A DNA stretch of 64,000 bases, taken from contig NZ_JAEMWU010000001.1 of NCBI RefSeq assembly GCF_017303215.1, positions 310,001-374,000 of the forward strand. Direction: 5' to 3'. The stretch is from Microbacterium esteraromaticum (GTDB lineage Bacteria > Actinomycetota > Actinomycetes > Actinomycetales > Microbacteriaceae). Below are positions 1 through 8,131 of this stretch, one piece after another. Every line of letters begins with the position of its first letter. The first letter of the stretch is position 1. The position numbers were made by a program, and so were the translations under genes. The notes beneath the pieces were generated by a model that did not search any database, was not told the DNA's origin, and was given only the letters and a program-made list of their open reading frames with translations.

Positions 1-34
1 GAACACATCGCGCGACTGACAGCCCTTCGGTCGC

Positions 35-1369
35 TCAGTCGACGAGCAGCGCGGGCTCCTCGAGCACGGCGGCGACGTCGGCGATGAAGCGGCTCATGCC
101 GTCGCCGTCGATCACACGGTGGTCGAACGACCCGGCGACCGTGGTCACCCAGCGCGGACGCACCTCGCCGTCGACGACCCACGGCTTCTGGGCGATCGTG
201 CCCATGGCGACGATGCCGGCCTCGCCCGGGTTGATGATCGGGGTTCCGGCATCCATCCCGAACACACCGATGTTGGTGATCGTGATTGTGCCGCCCTGCT
301 GGTCGGCGGGGCTGGTCTTGCCCTCGCGGGCCGTGACGGTCAGCCGGTTCAGCGCGCGGGCAAGGTCTTTCAGTCCGAGATCCTGGGCGTCCTTGATGTT
401 CGGCACCAGCAGACCGCGCGGCGTCGCCGCCGCGATGCCGAGGTTGACGTAGTGGCGCACGACGATCTCCGCACCGTTGTCGGTGTCGACCCACGCGGCG
501 TTGACCATCGGGGTGCGCCGCGCGGCCCAGATCACGGCGCGCGCCATGATCAGCAGCGGCGACACCCGGATGTCGGTGAAGTCGGGCGACGCCTTCAGAC
601 GCTTGACGAGCTCCATCGTGCGGGTCGCGTCGATCTCTTTCCACACGGTCACATGCGGTGCCGAGTAGGCACTCTGCACCATCGCCGACGAGGTCGCCTT
701 GCGCACACCCTTGACCGGGATCGACTCACTGCGATCGTCGTCCTGCGCAGCGGGCTGGATGCCGCGGGCCAGGCCCGCCGGGGCGCTCACCGGGGCCGGC
801 AGCTTCTCCTCGCGCACATCTCCCCACTCGGGGGTCTCGATGTTGCGGAACACGCTGGCCTGCTGCGCGTGCCCCACGACGTCATCGCGCGTGACTTCGC
901 CGTCTGCACCGGTCGGCGTGACCTCGGTGAGGTCGACGTTCAGGTCACGGGCGAGCTTGCGGATCGGCGGCTTGGCGATCACGCCCACCGAAGCGCGCAC
1001 GGGTCGCTCGGCCGGCTTGCGGCGACGCGAGACGGCACCGCCTCCGGTGCCGTAGCCGACCAGCACCGATCCGCCGCCCTCCTCGCCGGATGCTGCGGGC
1101 GCGGGCGCCGGGGTGGCCGGCGCGACAGCATCCGAGACGAACGAGATGATCGGCGCCCCCACCTCGACCGTGACGCCCTCGGCGACCAGCAGTTCACCGA
1201 CGGTCCCTGCGTGCGGTGACGGCAGCTCGACCAGCGACTTGGCGGTCTCGATCTCACAGATCACGTCGTTGATCGCCACGGTGTCGCCCGGGGCGACCTT
1301 CCAGGCGACGAGCTCGGCCTCGGTGAGCCCCTCGCCGACGTCGGGCAGGGTGAAGGTCTGAGTACTCAT
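35..1369 (-). CDS. bkdC: E2 dihydrolipoyl acyltransferase of a branched-chain 2-oxoacid dehydrogenase
   Basis: This is the core acyltransferase (E2) of a 2-oxoacid dehydrogenase complex, which moves the acyl group from E1 through a lipoyl arm to CoA. The 444-aa protein has one lipoyl domain (about residues 5-80, lipoyl lysine K44 in ETAKS), an Ala/Pro/Gly-rich linker, a peripheral-subunit-binding domain (about 130-168) and a catalytic acyltransferase domain from about 215 ending in DHRVIDG (H417 and D421 are the expected catalytic residues). It lies downstream of E1alpha and E1beta on the same strand, separated from E1beta by a 173-base gap that holds a long inverted repeat. No E3 gene is adjacent. 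Branched-chain rather than pyruvate specificity is inferred from the two-subunit E1; sequence alone does not prove it. Confidence 0.9.
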   Translation of the reverse strand: MSTQTFTLPDVGEGLTEAELVAWKVAPGDTVAINDVICEIETAKSLVELPSPHAGTVGELLVAEGVTVEVGAPIISFVSDAVAPATPAPAPAASGEEGGGSVLVGYGTGGGAVSRRRKPAERPVRASVGVIAKPPIRKLARDLNVDLTEVTPTGADGEVTRDDVVGHAQQASVFRNIETPEWGDVREEKLPAPVSAPAGLARGIQPAAQDDDRSESIPVKGVRKATSSAMVQSAYSAPHVTVWKEIDATRTMELVKRLKASPDFTDIRVSPLLIMARAVIWAARRTPMVNAAWVDTDNGAEIVVRHYVNLGIAAATPRGLLVPNIKDAQDLGLKDLARALNRLTVTAREGKTSPADQQGGTITITNIGVFGMDAGTPIINPGEAGIVAMGTIAQKPWVVDGEVRPRWVTTVAGSFDHRVIDGDGMSRFIADVAAVLEEPALLVD

Positions 1370-1396
1370 GGGGTGTCCTTTCGGCTACGCGGCGTC

Positions 1397-1475
1397 CACA
1401 ACTCCGGAAAACCATGGTCCGGAACGGCAGTACGGGCGGATATGGCCGGAAACGGTGAGATTTTCCGGAGTTGTG
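1397..1475. repeat. 15-bp perfect inverted repeat between E1beta and E2 genes (repeat family 2, copy 1)
   Basis: CACAACTCCGGAAAA at 1397-1411 is repeated as its exact reverse complement at 1461-1475, with a 49-base spacer that has further CCGGAA motifs. The right arm continues as TCCGGAGTTGTGCGCAG (1464-1480), a string that recurs almost unchanged inside the coding sequence at 36453-36469 and partly at 27450-27467. It could fold in the polycistronic mRNA and adjust E2 expression, or simply be a dispersed palindromic repeat. Confidence 0.7.
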
Positions 1476-1542
1476 CGCAGTAGGCGGGGAAGAGATCAGT
1501 GGGGAACGGGTCTGCAGGGGGCCAGCTCCGACAGGCGCCGGG

Positions 1543-2523
1543 TCAGTAGGCGAGTGAGCGGTCGACGGCTTCGAGGATGCGGTCGGCATCGGGCAGGTAC
1601 GTCCCCTCGAGCTTGGCCGGTGGGAAGGGCGTGTCGAACCCCGAGACCCGCAGCACGGGCGCTTCGAGGGCGTAGAACGCCCGCTCCATGACGGTCGCGG
1701 CGATCTCGCTGCCGAGGCTGGTGAAACCGGGCGCCTCCTGCGCGTAGACCATGCGGCCGGTCGAGCGCACCGAGTCGAGGATGGGGCCGTAGTCGACCGG
1801 CGACAGCGAACGCACGTCGACGACCTCGCAGCTTGTGCCCTCACCCTCGGCGATGGCCGCCGCCTGCAGCAGCGTGGTCACCATCGCGCCGTGGCCGACA
1901 AGGGTCACGTCGCTGCCGCGGCGCACGACGCGCGACGCGTGCAGCGGGACGGCGGATGCTGACAGATCGACCTCGCCCTTGGGCCAGTACCGACTCTTGG
2001 GTTCGAGGAAGATCACCGGGTCGTTGGAGCGGATCGCCTCCTGGATCATCCAGTAGGCGTCATTCGGAGTCGACGGCGACACCACTCGCAGCCCCGGAGT
2101 GTGCGTGAAGTACGCCTCGGGGCTCTCCTGGTGGTGCTCGACGGCACCGATGTGCCCGCCGTACGGGATGCGGATCACGATCGGCATCGACAGAGCACCC
2201 TCGTGACGGTTGGTCATCTTCGCCAGCTGCGAGGTGATCTGGTCGAAGGCGGGGAACACGAAGCCGTCGAACTGGATCTCGCATACCGGCCGGAATCCGG
2301 CCATCGCCAGCCCGATCGCCGTGCCGACGATGCCCGACTCGGCGAGCGGCGTGTCGAGCACGCGCTGGGGGCCGAAGTCGCGGTGCAGGTGCTCGGTGAT
2401 ACGGAAGACGCCACCCAGCGGGCCGATGTCCTCTCCCATCAGCAGCACCCGGGGGTCGTCCTGCATGGCCTTGCGCAGACCGGCGTTGAGCGCCCGAGAC
2501 ATGGGCATCGACTCGATAGTCAT
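1543..2523 (-). CDS. bkdB: E1 beta subunit of branched-chain 2-oxoacid dehydrogenase
   Basis: This is the beta subunit of the thiamine-diphosphate-dependent E1 decarboxylase. The 326-aa protein has the transketolase-like pyrimidine-binding fold, with the conserved GEDIG stretch near the N-terminus, and a C-terminal transketolase domain. The chosen start is the ATG at 2523, which shares one base with the TGA of the E1alpha gene (TGATG), a sign of coupled translation; upstream in-frame codons overlap E1alpha and have no family similarity. It assembles with the E1alpha product as an alpha2beta2 tetramer. Family membership is clear; the exact substrate is inferred. Confidence 0.9.
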   Translation of the reverse strand: MTIESMPMSRALNAGLRKAMQDDPRVLLMGEDIGPLGGVFRITEHLHRDFGPQRVLDTPLAESGIVGTAIGLAMAGFRPVCEIQFDGFVFPAFDQITSQLAKMTNRHEGALSMPIVIRIPYGGHIGAVEHHQESPEAYFTHTPGLRVVSPSTPNDAYWMIQEAIRSNDPVIFLEPKSRYWPKGEVDLSASAVPLHASRVVRRGSDVTLVGHGAMVTTLLQAAAIAEGEGTSCEVVDVRSLSPVDYGPILDSVRSTGRMVYAQEAPGFTSLGSEIAATVMERAFYALEAPVLRVSGFDTPFPPAKLEGTYLPDADRILEAVDRSLAY

Positions 2524-3650
2524 CAGCGCGCTCCTTCTTCGAACGAGGCTTCGTAGCCGTCGAGCCACGCCTTCTGCTCTGCCATCACCGGGTGCGGGTC
2601 GCTGTACACGTGATCGAACATCAGCTCGCGTCCCGGCGGGGTGAGCGTGACGGCACGGGAGCGCAGGTCTTCGGCAGCATCCGCCGCTTCAGTCTCGACG
2701 TCGTCGAACAGGGATGCCGCAGCTCCGCGCCCCTCCAGGAAAGCGCGCATGCGCGCGATGGGGTCGCGCTGCGCCCACTGCTGCTCCTCGTCGGAGCCGC
2801 GGTACTTGGTGGGGTCATCGCTGGTGGTGTGCGCGCCCATCCGGTAGGTGACGGCCTCGATCGCGCGCGGGCCGCCGCCGTTGCGCGCCGCGTCGAGCTG
2901 GGCGCGCGAGACGGCGTAGCTGGCGAGCACGTCGTTGCCGTCCACCCGCACCGACGGGATGCCGTAGCCGGCGCCGCGGTTGACCAACGGCACCTTCGAC
3001 TGGGTCTGCACGGGCACCGAGATGGCCCAGTGGTTGTTCTGCAGGAAGAACAGCACGGGGGCGTTGTAGCTGGCGGCGAAGACCATCGCCTCGTGCACAT
3101 CGCCCTGGCTGGAGGCGCCGTCGCCGTAGTACACGACCACCGCTTCGTCGCGCTCCGGGTCGCCGGTGCCGGTCTTGCCGTCGAGCACCAGGCCCATGCC
3201 GAAACCGGCGGCGTGCAGGGTCTGCGATCCGAGCACCAGCGTGTAGATGCGGGTGTTGCCGTTCTTCGGGTCGCGCGGGTTCCATCCGCCGTGCGAGTTG
3301 CCCCGCATGACCGTGATGATGTCGAGCGGGTCGACGCCGCGGATGCGGGTGACCGCGTGCTCGCGGTACGACGGGAACAGGGTGTCTTGCCCACGCGCGG
3401 CATGGGCCGAGCCGACCTGCGCGGCCTCCTGCCCGCGACTCGGCGGCCATAGGGCGAGCTGCCCTTGCCGCTGCAGGTTGGTGGCCTGCGTATCGATGGC
3501 ACGGATGACCACCATGTCGCGGTAGAACTGCTCAAGCTGAGCGTCGGAGAGCGCGTCGATGAACGGCAGGTACTGCTCGGCTTCGGCCGTCGGCGCGTAG
3601 CTTCCGTCCGTCTGCAGAACGCGAACGAGAGGTGTTTCGGTCGAGGTCAC
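2523..3650 (-). CDS. bkdA: E1 alpha subunit of branched-chain 2-oxoacid dehydrogenase
   Basis: This is the catalytic alpha subunit (375 aa) of the E1 component, which decarboxylates 2-oxo acids with thiamine diphosphate and transfers the acyl group to E2. The ThDP-binding signature is visible as GDGASSQGDVHEA followed about 30 residues later by NN (LQNNHWAIS). A proline-rich active-site segment (LWPPSRGQEA) and the conserved TYRMGAHTTSDDP loop also fit the family. It is the first gene of the operon; 17-30 bases upstream lies the perfect palindrome CCGGGCATGCCCGG (3668-3681), a possible operator. Confidence 0.9.
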   Translation of the reverse strand: MTSTETPLVRVLQTDGSYAPTAEAEQYLPFIDALSDAQLEQFYRDMVVIRAIDTQATNLQRQGQLALWPPSRGQEAAQVGSAHAARGQDTLFPSYREHAVTRIRGVDPLDIITVMRGNSHGGWNPRDPKNGNTRIYTLVLGSQTLHAAGFGMGLVLDGKTGTGDPERDEAVVVYYGDGASSQGDVHEAMVFAASYNAPVLFFLQNNHWAISVPVQTQSKVPLVNRGAGYGIPSVRVDGNDVLASYAVSRAQLDAARNGGGPRAIEAVTYRMGAHTTSDDPTKYRGSDEEQQWAQRDPIARMRAFLEGRGAAASLFDDVETEAADAAEDLRSRAVTLTPPGRELMFDHVYSDPHPVMAEQKAWLDGYEASFEEGAR

Positions 3651-3667
3651 CGTTCCACGCTATCGAT

Positions 3668-3681
3668 CCGGGCATGCCCGG
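3668..3681. promoter_or_regulatory. 14-bp perfect palindrome upstream of the 2-oxoacid dehydrogenase operon
   Basis: CCGGGCATGCCCGG reads the same on both strands and ends 17 bases before the E1alpha start codon on the minus strand. Its position suits a repressor operator, but no regulator gene is adjacent and GC-rich palindromes also occur by chance. Confidence 0.35.
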
Positions 3682-3744
3682 CCGTGCATAACTCGGGCCC
3701 CCTACGAAGTGCCCGGAGCCGCGATTTTCGGCCCCTCGGTGAGC

Positions 3745-4812
3745 TCAGCGCAGCGTTGCCGCGACCTGCAGAACCCGGTCGATCGATGCTTCCTCGCCGA
3801 CCGAGATGCGGATGCCGTCGCCCGTGAACGGGCGGACGATGAGGTCGGCGGCGACGAACGCGGCGGCTGCGTCGTCGGTGCCCGCACCGGTCGGCAGCCA
3901 CACGAAGTTCGCCTGCGAGTCGGGCACGTCCCAGCCCTGGGCGCGCAGCCCCGCGACCAGGCGCGTGCGACGCGCGACGATCTCGGTGACCCGCTCGCGC
4001 AGTTCGCCCTCGGCGTCGAGGCTGGCGATCGCGGCGCGCTCGGCGGCACTGGTCACCGACAGCGGGATGGCCGTGGTGCGTGCGGCGTCGAGCACGCGCG
4101 GGTGCCCGATCGCGTAGCCGACCCGCAGCCCCGCAAGACCGAACGCCTTCGAGAAGGTACGCAGCACGACGACGTTCGGATGCCGCTCGAAGACGCGCTC
4201 GGCGAGCCCGTCAACCGCATCCGGGGCGGTGACGAACTCGGCGTAGGCCTCGTCGAGAATGATCAGCACGTCGCTCGGAACACGGTCGACGAACGCCGCG
4301 AACTCGGCGCTGGTGACGATCGGGCCGGTCGGGTTGTTGGGTGTGCAGACGATGATCGCGCGGGTGCGGTCGGTGACAGCATCCGCCATCGCGTCGAGAT
4401 CGTGCCTCGCACCGTCGGTGAGCGGCACCTGCACGCCGGTCGCGCCGGCGACCAGCGGGAGCCCCGGGTATGCCTCGAACGAGCGCCAGGCGTAGATGAC
4501 CTCATCGCCGACGGATGCTGTCGCCAGGATCAGCTGGTAGAGGATCGACACGCTGCCGGTGCCGATGTGCACAGCATCCGATTCGACGCCGTACTTCTCG
4601 CCGAGGCGGGCGCGCAGCGCACCCGCGGTGGCATCCGGGTACCGGTTGATCGGCGTGGTGTCCTGCAGCGCCGCGAGCACCGACGGGAGCGGTTCGAACG
4701 GATTCTCGTTGCTGGAGAGCTTGAACGCTTCGGGACCTGCCTGCTTGCCCTGACGGTACGGGGGCAGGGCGGCGATCTCGGGGCGGATGCGGGGCAGTGT
4801 CGACTCTGTCAC
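3745..4812 (-). CDS. hisC: HisC-type PLP aminotransferase
   Basis: This 355-aa fold-type I pyridoxal-phosphate aminotransferase resembles histidinol-phosphate/aromatic aminotransferases. Visible landmarks are the N-terminal [11 protein letters not shown] motif, the cofactor-binding CTPNNPTGP segment, DEAYAEF, and the Schiff-base lysine in [15 protein letters not shown]. It stands alone rather than in a his operon, so it may serve aromatic amino acids (the Pat or HisC2 branch) instead of histidine biosynthesis; sequence alone does not settle this. It is divergent from the CopG/Doc pair. Confidence 0.8.
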   Translation of the reverse strand: MTESTLPRIRPEIAALPPYRQGKQAGPEAFKLSSNENPFEPLPSVLAALQDTTPINRYPDATAGALRARLGEKYGVESDAVHIGTGSVSILYQLILATASVGDEVIYAWRSFEAYPGLPLVAGATGVQVPLTDGARHDLDAMADAVTDRTRAIIVCTPNNPTGPIVTSAEFAAFVDRVPSDVLIILDEAYAEFVTAPDAVDGLAERVFERHPNVVVLRTFSKAFGLAGLRVGYAIGHPRVLDAARTTAIPLSVTSAAERAAIASLDAEGELRERVTEIVARRTRLVAGLRAQGWDVPDSQANFVWLPTGAGTDDAAAAFVAADLIVRPFTGDGIRISVGEEASIDRVLQVAATLR

Positions 4813-4848
4813 GGGATCAGTCTAAGGAGCCGACACCTGCATCCGGTG

Positions 4849-4863
4849 ATACCATTCTGGTAT
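4849..4863 (+). promoter_or_regulatory. Palindromic operator and leaderless promoter of the copG-doc pair
   Basis: ATACCA-TTC-TGGTAT is a 6-3-6 inverted repeat whose last two bases are the first two of the antitoxin ATG. TACCAT (4850-4855) is a plausible -10 box six bases before that ATG, so the mRNA is probably leaderless. An operator at this point would let the antitoxin (alone or with the toxin) block its own promoter, as is usual for type II toxin-antitoxin loci. Confidence 0.6.
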
Positions 4864-5068
4864 GGCCATGACGGTGCGACTCCCTGAGGACCTCGACGCG
4901 AAGCTCGACGAGATCGCCCGCGCGCGCCACACTTCCAAGCACGCGGTGATCATCGAAGCAGCCGAGCGCTTCGCCAACAGCGAGTCGAAGACCACCAGAG
5001 TCATGACGCTCGCCGACGGGATCATCGATCGCTACGCCGATGTGATGAAGCGTCTCGAAGACGCTTGA
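4862..5068 (+). CDS. Ribbon-helix-helix (CopG-type) antitoxin
   Basis: This is a 68-aa DNA-binding antitoxin. The N-terminus (MTVRLPEDLDAKLDEIA) is a typical ribbon-helix-helix beta strand plus helix, and the C-terminal half (residues 40-68) is a charged helix expected to bind the toxin. Its TGA overlaps the ATG of the Doc gene by one base (TGATG), the classic arrangement for coupled toxin-antitoxin translation. It is expected to repress its own promoter through the palindrome at its start codon. Confidence 0.85.
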   Translation: MAMTVRLPEDLDAKLDEIARARHTSKHAVIIEAAERFANSESKTTRVMTLADGIIDRYADVMKRLEDA

Positions 5069-5439
5069 TGGTCGACTACGTCGAAGCCGAGCAGGCGATG
5101 GCCGTGCTCTCGAGGCTCGGCTTTCACGTACGCGATCAGGGCCTGCTCCTCTCGGCACTTGCCCGGCCGTCAGCGGGCATGTTCGGCACCGATGCGTACC
5201 CGAGCATCGAGCAGAAGGCGGCCGCCCTGCTGAGTTCGCTGTCGCAGAATCACACGCTATTCGACGGCAACAAGCGACTGTCCCTGTTGCTCACGTTCAT
5301 CTTCCTGGAGCTGAACGGGTGCGAACTGACATTCACCGACGACGAGGCGTTCGACCTCGTGCTCACAGCGGCGCAGAGCGAGATGACCGTGGACGAGCTC
5401 GCCACCGTGATCGCCGCTGGCATCCGTGTGAATGCCTGA
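5068..5439 (+). CDS. doc: Doc/Fic-family toxin (death on curing)
   Basis: This 123-aa protein belongs to the Doc branch of the Fic superfamily. The signature HTLFDGNKR matches the Doc core H-x-F-x-[DN]-[AG]-N-K-R, in which the histidine and the NKR loop are catalytic. Known Doc toxins phosphorylate elongation factor Tu and stop translation; the same activity is inferred here. The ATG at 5068 was chosen because it overlaps the antitoxin stop codon; a TTG three bases upstream is the alternative. Confidence 0.87.
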   Translation: MVDYVEAEQAMAVLSRLGFHVRDQGLLLSALARPSAGMFGTDAYPSIEQKAAALLSSLSQNHTLFDGNKRLSLLLTFIFLELNGCELTFTDDEAFDLVLTAAQSEMTVDELATVIAAGIRVNA

Positions 5440-5471
5440 CAAGATCGGCGCCGGCGTGGCACCATCGAAGG

Positions 5472-5867
5472 ATGGGATTCATCGTCCGCGTCGTCGTCAA
5501 TGCCTTCGCCATCTGGGTGGTCAGCCTGATCACCGTGCTCGAGATCAGCATCCGCCCGTTCTCACCCGGTGAGCCCCTGCAGGTCGCGCTGACGCTGCTC
5601 GCGGTGGGTGCGATCTTCGCCCTGGTCAACACGATCATCGGCACCGTGGTCAAGATCGTCGCGTTGCCGCTGTACATCCTGACCCTCGGCCTGATCTCGT
5701 TCATCATCAACGGGTTCCTGCTGTGGCTCACCGCATGGATCACCAGCGGCTTCAGCTGGGGACTCGACGTCGGGTCGTTCTGGTGGGGTGTGGTCGCCGC
5801 CTTCTTGATCTCGATCATCAACGCGATCTTCGGGGCGATCCTGCGCCCGCAGAAGAAGCGCGACTGA
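5472..5867 (+). CDS. Holin-like four-helix membrane protein (phage holin superfamily IV type)
   Basis: This small 131-aa integral membrane protein has four hydrophobic segments (about residues 3-25, 37-60, 62-88 and 100-122) and a basic C-terminus (RPQKKRD). It fits the mycobacterial four-TM 'phage holin' family (PF04020), which is chromosomal and widespread in Actinobacteria and is not necessarily a lysis protein. The ATG at 5472 is the natural start because the in-frame extension upstream is arginine-rich and overlaps doc. Role unknown. Confidence 0.7.
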   Translation: MGFIVRVVVNAFAIWVVSLITVLEISIRPFSPGEPLQVALTLLAVGAIFALVNTIIGTVVKIVALPLYILTLGLISFIINGFLLWLTAWITSGFSWGLDVGSFWWGVVAAFLISIINAIFGAILRPQKKRD

Positions 5868-5885
5868 GCACATCGGGCCAGCCGG

Positions 5886-7205
5886 TCACACGTCCGGCCG
5901 CTCGGCCAAGTACTCCGTCGTCTCGACTTCGACGGCCTGGCCCAGCTCTTCGAAGAACGACTCGTTCAGGTCGTCTACACGCGGATCGCCCGAGGCGTCG
6001 ACCTGAGCGGCGGTGTCGAGGTATGCCTCGAACCCGTGCGCGGCGATCGGCAGCATTCCTCCGACATCGGCGTGCGCGGTGAAGCTGCCGGTCGAACCCG
6101 TGCCACCCGAGCTGCCCCCGCCGGCCAGGTTCGAGACGATATCGCCCTGGTGGCGCAGCTCGACGAGCGTCTGATCCGGCCCCAGTGACGGCTCAACCGG
6201 GTTGCCCGCCGTGATCACGACGTCGACCTTGTACACGCCCTCCATCGCGGTGACACTCGCGATCCCGGCACCCTGTGAGTAGCCGACGAGGCCGACCGTG
6301 TCTCCCGGCTTCGCACCGGCCTGCTCCAGCGCCTTCTGCAGGGCCACCTGCGAGGCCGCCTTGTCACGGTCGACCCACATGTCCCAGTTCGACCCCATGT
6401 CCCAGGGATCCTCCGTCCACCAGGTCGAGGTGCGCGTGCCGTCCATGTATGCCATGAAGCGCGTCTCGCCGTTCTCCATGGTGTACTTCTCGACGACGAC
6501 CTGCCCCGTAGCGTCATACGGGATGCGCGACAACGAATCACGCACTCCGGTCGGCGGTTTCGTCGTCCCCGTCGACACCGGCGTGACGCGCACCGGCGGC
6601 GCCTCGCCCGTCGGCTTCGAACCGTACGGCAGCAGCCCCTGACCATGACGGGCGATCATCTGCGACACCGCCAGCATCGTTCCGCCGATCGTGCCCGCGC
6701 CCAAGGGGCCGAGCATCGGCCCCGAGCCCGGATGCCACAAGAGCGCATCCAACGGCTGGTCACCGGTGCCGTCGAACCGCGTCTGTTGCCACGCCGCGAC
6801 CAGCATGTCGGCACGCTTCTCGATGTCGGGGTCACCTGCGATCAGCTGATCGATCCGCCCCTGCAGCGCCAGCGCCTCGTCGGGACGATGCACACTGAGC
6901 GCCGACTGTCGTGTGCGTAGCTCAACCAGCTCGAACGTATCCGCCATCATCTCTGTGCCATGCGCATGCATGCGGGTCTGCTCTGCCAGCGTCATCAACC
7001 GCTGCGCGCAGGCATCGATCCCACCCGTGCCGACCGCGGCGGCGAGCGCCGGCGCCTGCACGATCGTCGCCCGGGCCCGTCGCGCCAGATCCGCAGCATC
7101 CTCAAGGTGGCGGCCGACCCGCCCGAGACCGCGACCGATCTCACGCACCATCGACGAATCGATCGCGATCGCCCCACCCGAGGTGATTTCCAGGTTGTCG
7201 CTCAT
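5886..7205 (-). CDS. Two-part protein: helical N-terminus and cutinase-like alpha/beta-hydrolase C-terminus
   Basis: This 439-aa protein of unknown function has no signal peptide. Residues 1-170 are alpha-helical with the look of WXG100/ESX-type helical hairpins; from about residue 250 it resembles an alpha/beta-hydrolase with the nucleophile elbow GYSQGAG and a later HADVGGMLP stretch that may carry the catalytic histidine. GYSQG is typical of cutinases and PE-PPE esterases of Actinobacteria. The start (ATG at 7205, or GTG at 7208) overlaps the stop of the 90-aa gene upstream. A substrate of a type VII-like system or an enzyme acting on the cell envelope are both possible; neither is shown. 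Confidence 0.55.
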   Translation of the reverse strand: MSDNLEITSGGAIAIDSSMVREIGRGLGRVGRHLEDAADLARRARATIVQAPALAAAVGTGGIDACAQRLMTLAEQTRMHAHGTEMMADTFELVELRTRQSALSVHRPDEALALQGRIDQLIAGDPDIEKRADMLVAAWQQTRFDGTGDQPLDALLWHPGSGPMLGPLGAGTIGGTMLAVSQMIARHGQGLLPYGSKPTGEAPPVRVTPVSTGTTKPPTGVRDSLSRIPYDATGQVVVEKYTMENGETRFMAYMDGTRTSTWWTEDPWDMGSNWDMWVDRDKAASQVALQKALEQAGAKPGDTVGLVGYSQGAGIASVTAMEGVYKVDVVITAGNPVEPSLGPDQTLVELRHQGDIVSNLAGGGSSGGTGSTGSFTAHADVGGMLPIAAHGFEAYLDTAAQVDASGDPRVDDLNESFFEELGQAVEVETTEYLAERPDV

Positions 7206-7477
7206 CACCGCACCACCGCCCGCACGACACCCTGCTGCTCCCGCACGGCGATGGTCTCACCGCGGATCTGCTGGTGCATCTCGTCGAGAGCCTGACGAAG
7301 GCTGCGCGCGGCGAGCCCCTCGTTGTGCCACGAGGATTCCGCCACCAGCTCCGTCCCCACGCCTTCCGCAGCGACCAGCTGGTCCTCGGCATCCTGCAGC
7401 AGGCGCAGGGCGTCAAACACCGCCCACAGGTCGAAACTGGCGGGCGCTTCGGCGGCAAGGAACGAGTACATGCCCAC
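7205..7477 (-). CDS. Small helical protein paired with the hydrolase
   Basis: This 90-aa, largely alpha-helical protein has a charged C-terminus. It resembles the small partner proteins encoded immediately before ESX-like effectors in Actinobacteria: no signal peptide, a length near 100 aa, and a single tryptophan in SSWHNEG near the middle, loosely like a WXG turn. Its stop overlaps the start of the hydrolase gene, so the two proteins are probably made together and may interact. No function is recognised. Confidence 0.5.
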   Translation of the reverse strand: MGMYSFLAAEAPASFDLWAVFDALRLLQDAEDQLVAAEGVGTELVAESSWHNEGLAARSLRQALDEMHQQIRGETIAVREQQGVVRAVVR

Positions 7478-7585
7478 CAGAGTGGTCGGCTGCGGGCATC
7501 CGATCTGTCCTGATTCCCACGATCTGGGGACAACTCGCTCACCCCAGCCATTGGGGACAGCGCGGGTAGCGGGCAGAATGGAGCG

Positions 7586-8131
7586 ATGACCGACTCGGAT
7601 CCTTTCCGCGTCATCTTCGTGTGCACGGGCAACATCTGCCGCTCACCGATGGCCGAAGTGGTGCTTCGCGCACTCTCTGCACGGCATGGTCTCGGCTCTC
7701 GCGTCGTGTCCACCAGTGCGGGAACGGGCGACTGGCACGTCGGCGAACGCGCCGACGAACGCACCATCGAAGCGCTCACCCGCCGCGGGTTCGACGGCTC
7801 ACTGCACCGCGCGCGACAGTTCGCCGCGACGACCTTCGCCGAGAACGACCTGATCGTCGCCCTCGACCGCACCCACGAACGCATCCTGCGGGCGTGGGCG
7901 CGCACTGAGGACGACGAGGGCAAGGTCACGCTGCTGCGCACGTTCGACCCGCATGCGTCGAGCATGGATGTACCTGACCCGTACTATGCAGGGCCCGAGA
8001 TGTTCGACTCGGTGCTCGCTATGATTGAGACCGCGACCCGCGGACTCTTCAGCCAGCTCGAACCGGCTGTGCGGGCATCCCATACGTCGCCCCGTGCGAT
8101 GCGGGGCCCCGAGCAGGAGGAACTCCGCTGA
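7586..8131 (+). CDS. Low-molecular-weight protein tyrosine phosphatase
   Basis: This 181-aa cytoplasmic phosphatase of the LMW-PTP family carries the P-loop CTGNICRS (C13 nucleophile, R19) right at the N-terminus and the general-acid motif DPYY near residue 133. The family dephosphorylates tyrosine on proteins, often kinases of capsule synthesis; some actinobacterial members are secreted signalling enzymes. Its TGA lies inside the proposed CTG start of purB (CTGA overlap), so the two genes are translationally coupled. The C-terminal 20 residues are Arg/Glu-rich and extend beyond the usual family length. Confidence 0.88.
   Translation: MTDSDPFRVIFVCTGNICRSPMAEVVLRALSARHGLGSRVVSTSAGTGDWHVGERADERTIEALTRRGFDGSLHRARQFAATTFAENDLIVALDRTHERILRAWARTEDDEGKVTLLRTFDPHASSMDVPDPYYAGPEMFDSVLAMIETATRGLFSQLEPAVRASHTSPRAMRGPEQEELR
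8115..8130 (+). promoter_or_regulatory. Ribosome binding site that fixes a CTG start for purB
   Basis: AGGAGG at 8115-8120 is a perfect Shine-Dalgarno sequence and is followed after seven bases by CTG at 8128. The purB frame has no ATG, GTG or TTG between an in-frame TGA at 8026 and codon 8257, yet it already encodes the conserved SPLDGRY segment in between. Confidence 0.75.

Noticed and set aside
5472..5867. Holin-like gene as evidence of a prophage
   Set aside because: No other phage genes, attachment sites or integrase are nearby, and this holin-like family is chromosomal in many Actinobacteria.
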